DNA of 38,451 bases from Verrucomicrobiales bacterium (lineage in GTDB: Bacteria; Verrucomicrobiota; Verrucomicrobiia; Limisphaerales; UBA9464). Below, piece after piece: positions 38,451 to 38,451 of this stretch. Within the stretch, counting starts at the first letter, position 1. Each line of letters begins with the position of its first letter. The position numbers were made by a program, and so were the translations under genes. The stretch lies in assembly GCA_027490985.1 (NCBI GenBank), contig JAIXXC010000050.1:1-38451 (forward strand), read 5' to 3'. The notes under the pieces are model-generated. The model was not told where the DNA came from. It worked only from the letters and a program-made list of their open reading frames with translations, and did no database searches.

Positions 38451-38451
38451 G

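Overview
The window is GC-rich, densely coding chromosomal DNA, probably from a member of Verrucomicrobiota, perhaps close to the Pedosphaera/Limisphaerales group. This placement is inferred from the gene families: type II secretion genes with PilM/PilN-style inner-membrane parts, a ThuA-like secreted protein, a lamin-tail secreted protein, TPR-glycosyltransferases and a divergent RpoD-type sigma factor. No rRNA or tRNA gene, CRISPR array, insertion sequence or prophage was seen.

Left part (1-6322). Two TPR-glycosyltransferase genes (3-1712, cut by the window edge, and 2646-4118) flank a roughly 930-base stretch holding REP-like palindromes and remnants of a small two-gene module. A Phd-type antitoxin/PIN toxin pair (4138-4844) follows, preceded by a perfect 16-bp palindrome made of two parS-like half-sites in everted order. 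Then come a GDP-L-fucose synthase (minus strand) and a small conserved hypothetical gene.

Centre (6323-25920, minus strand). This is the main feature: a type II secretion/type IV pilus-like operon transcribed from right to left as gspG, gspH, gspI, gspJ, gspK, a PilM-PilN (GspL-like) gene, a GspM/PilO-like gene with a GspC/PilP-like C-terminus, a giant secretin and a lipoprotein gene. The secretin is 3953 residues. It has a signal peptide, one N0-type domain, about 43 consecutive N1/NolW-like domains (counted by eye) and one ordinary secretin core at the C-terminus. An ordinary GspD has N0 plus three such domains in roughly 650-750 residues. No GspE ATPase or GspF platform gene lies in the window, so they must be elsewhere if the machine is complete.

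Ilv unit (26045-28149, minus strand). The acetolactate synthase large-subunit gene has its own 3' terminator. It is preceded by what looks like a transcription attenuator: a 25-codon leader peptide with five valines, four of them the codon GTA, followed by an intrinsic terminator ahead of ilvB.

Right part (28330-38451). hisS and a sugar-type ABC ATPase (plus), an EboE-like TIM-barrel protein (minus), a secreted triple lamin-tail protein (plus), a secreted ThuA-domain protein (minus), an RpoD-like sigma factor (plus), and the C-terminal half of an MMPL/RND transporter (minus, cut by the window edge). Most convergent gene pairs are separated by short gaps, two of which hold clear inverted repeats.
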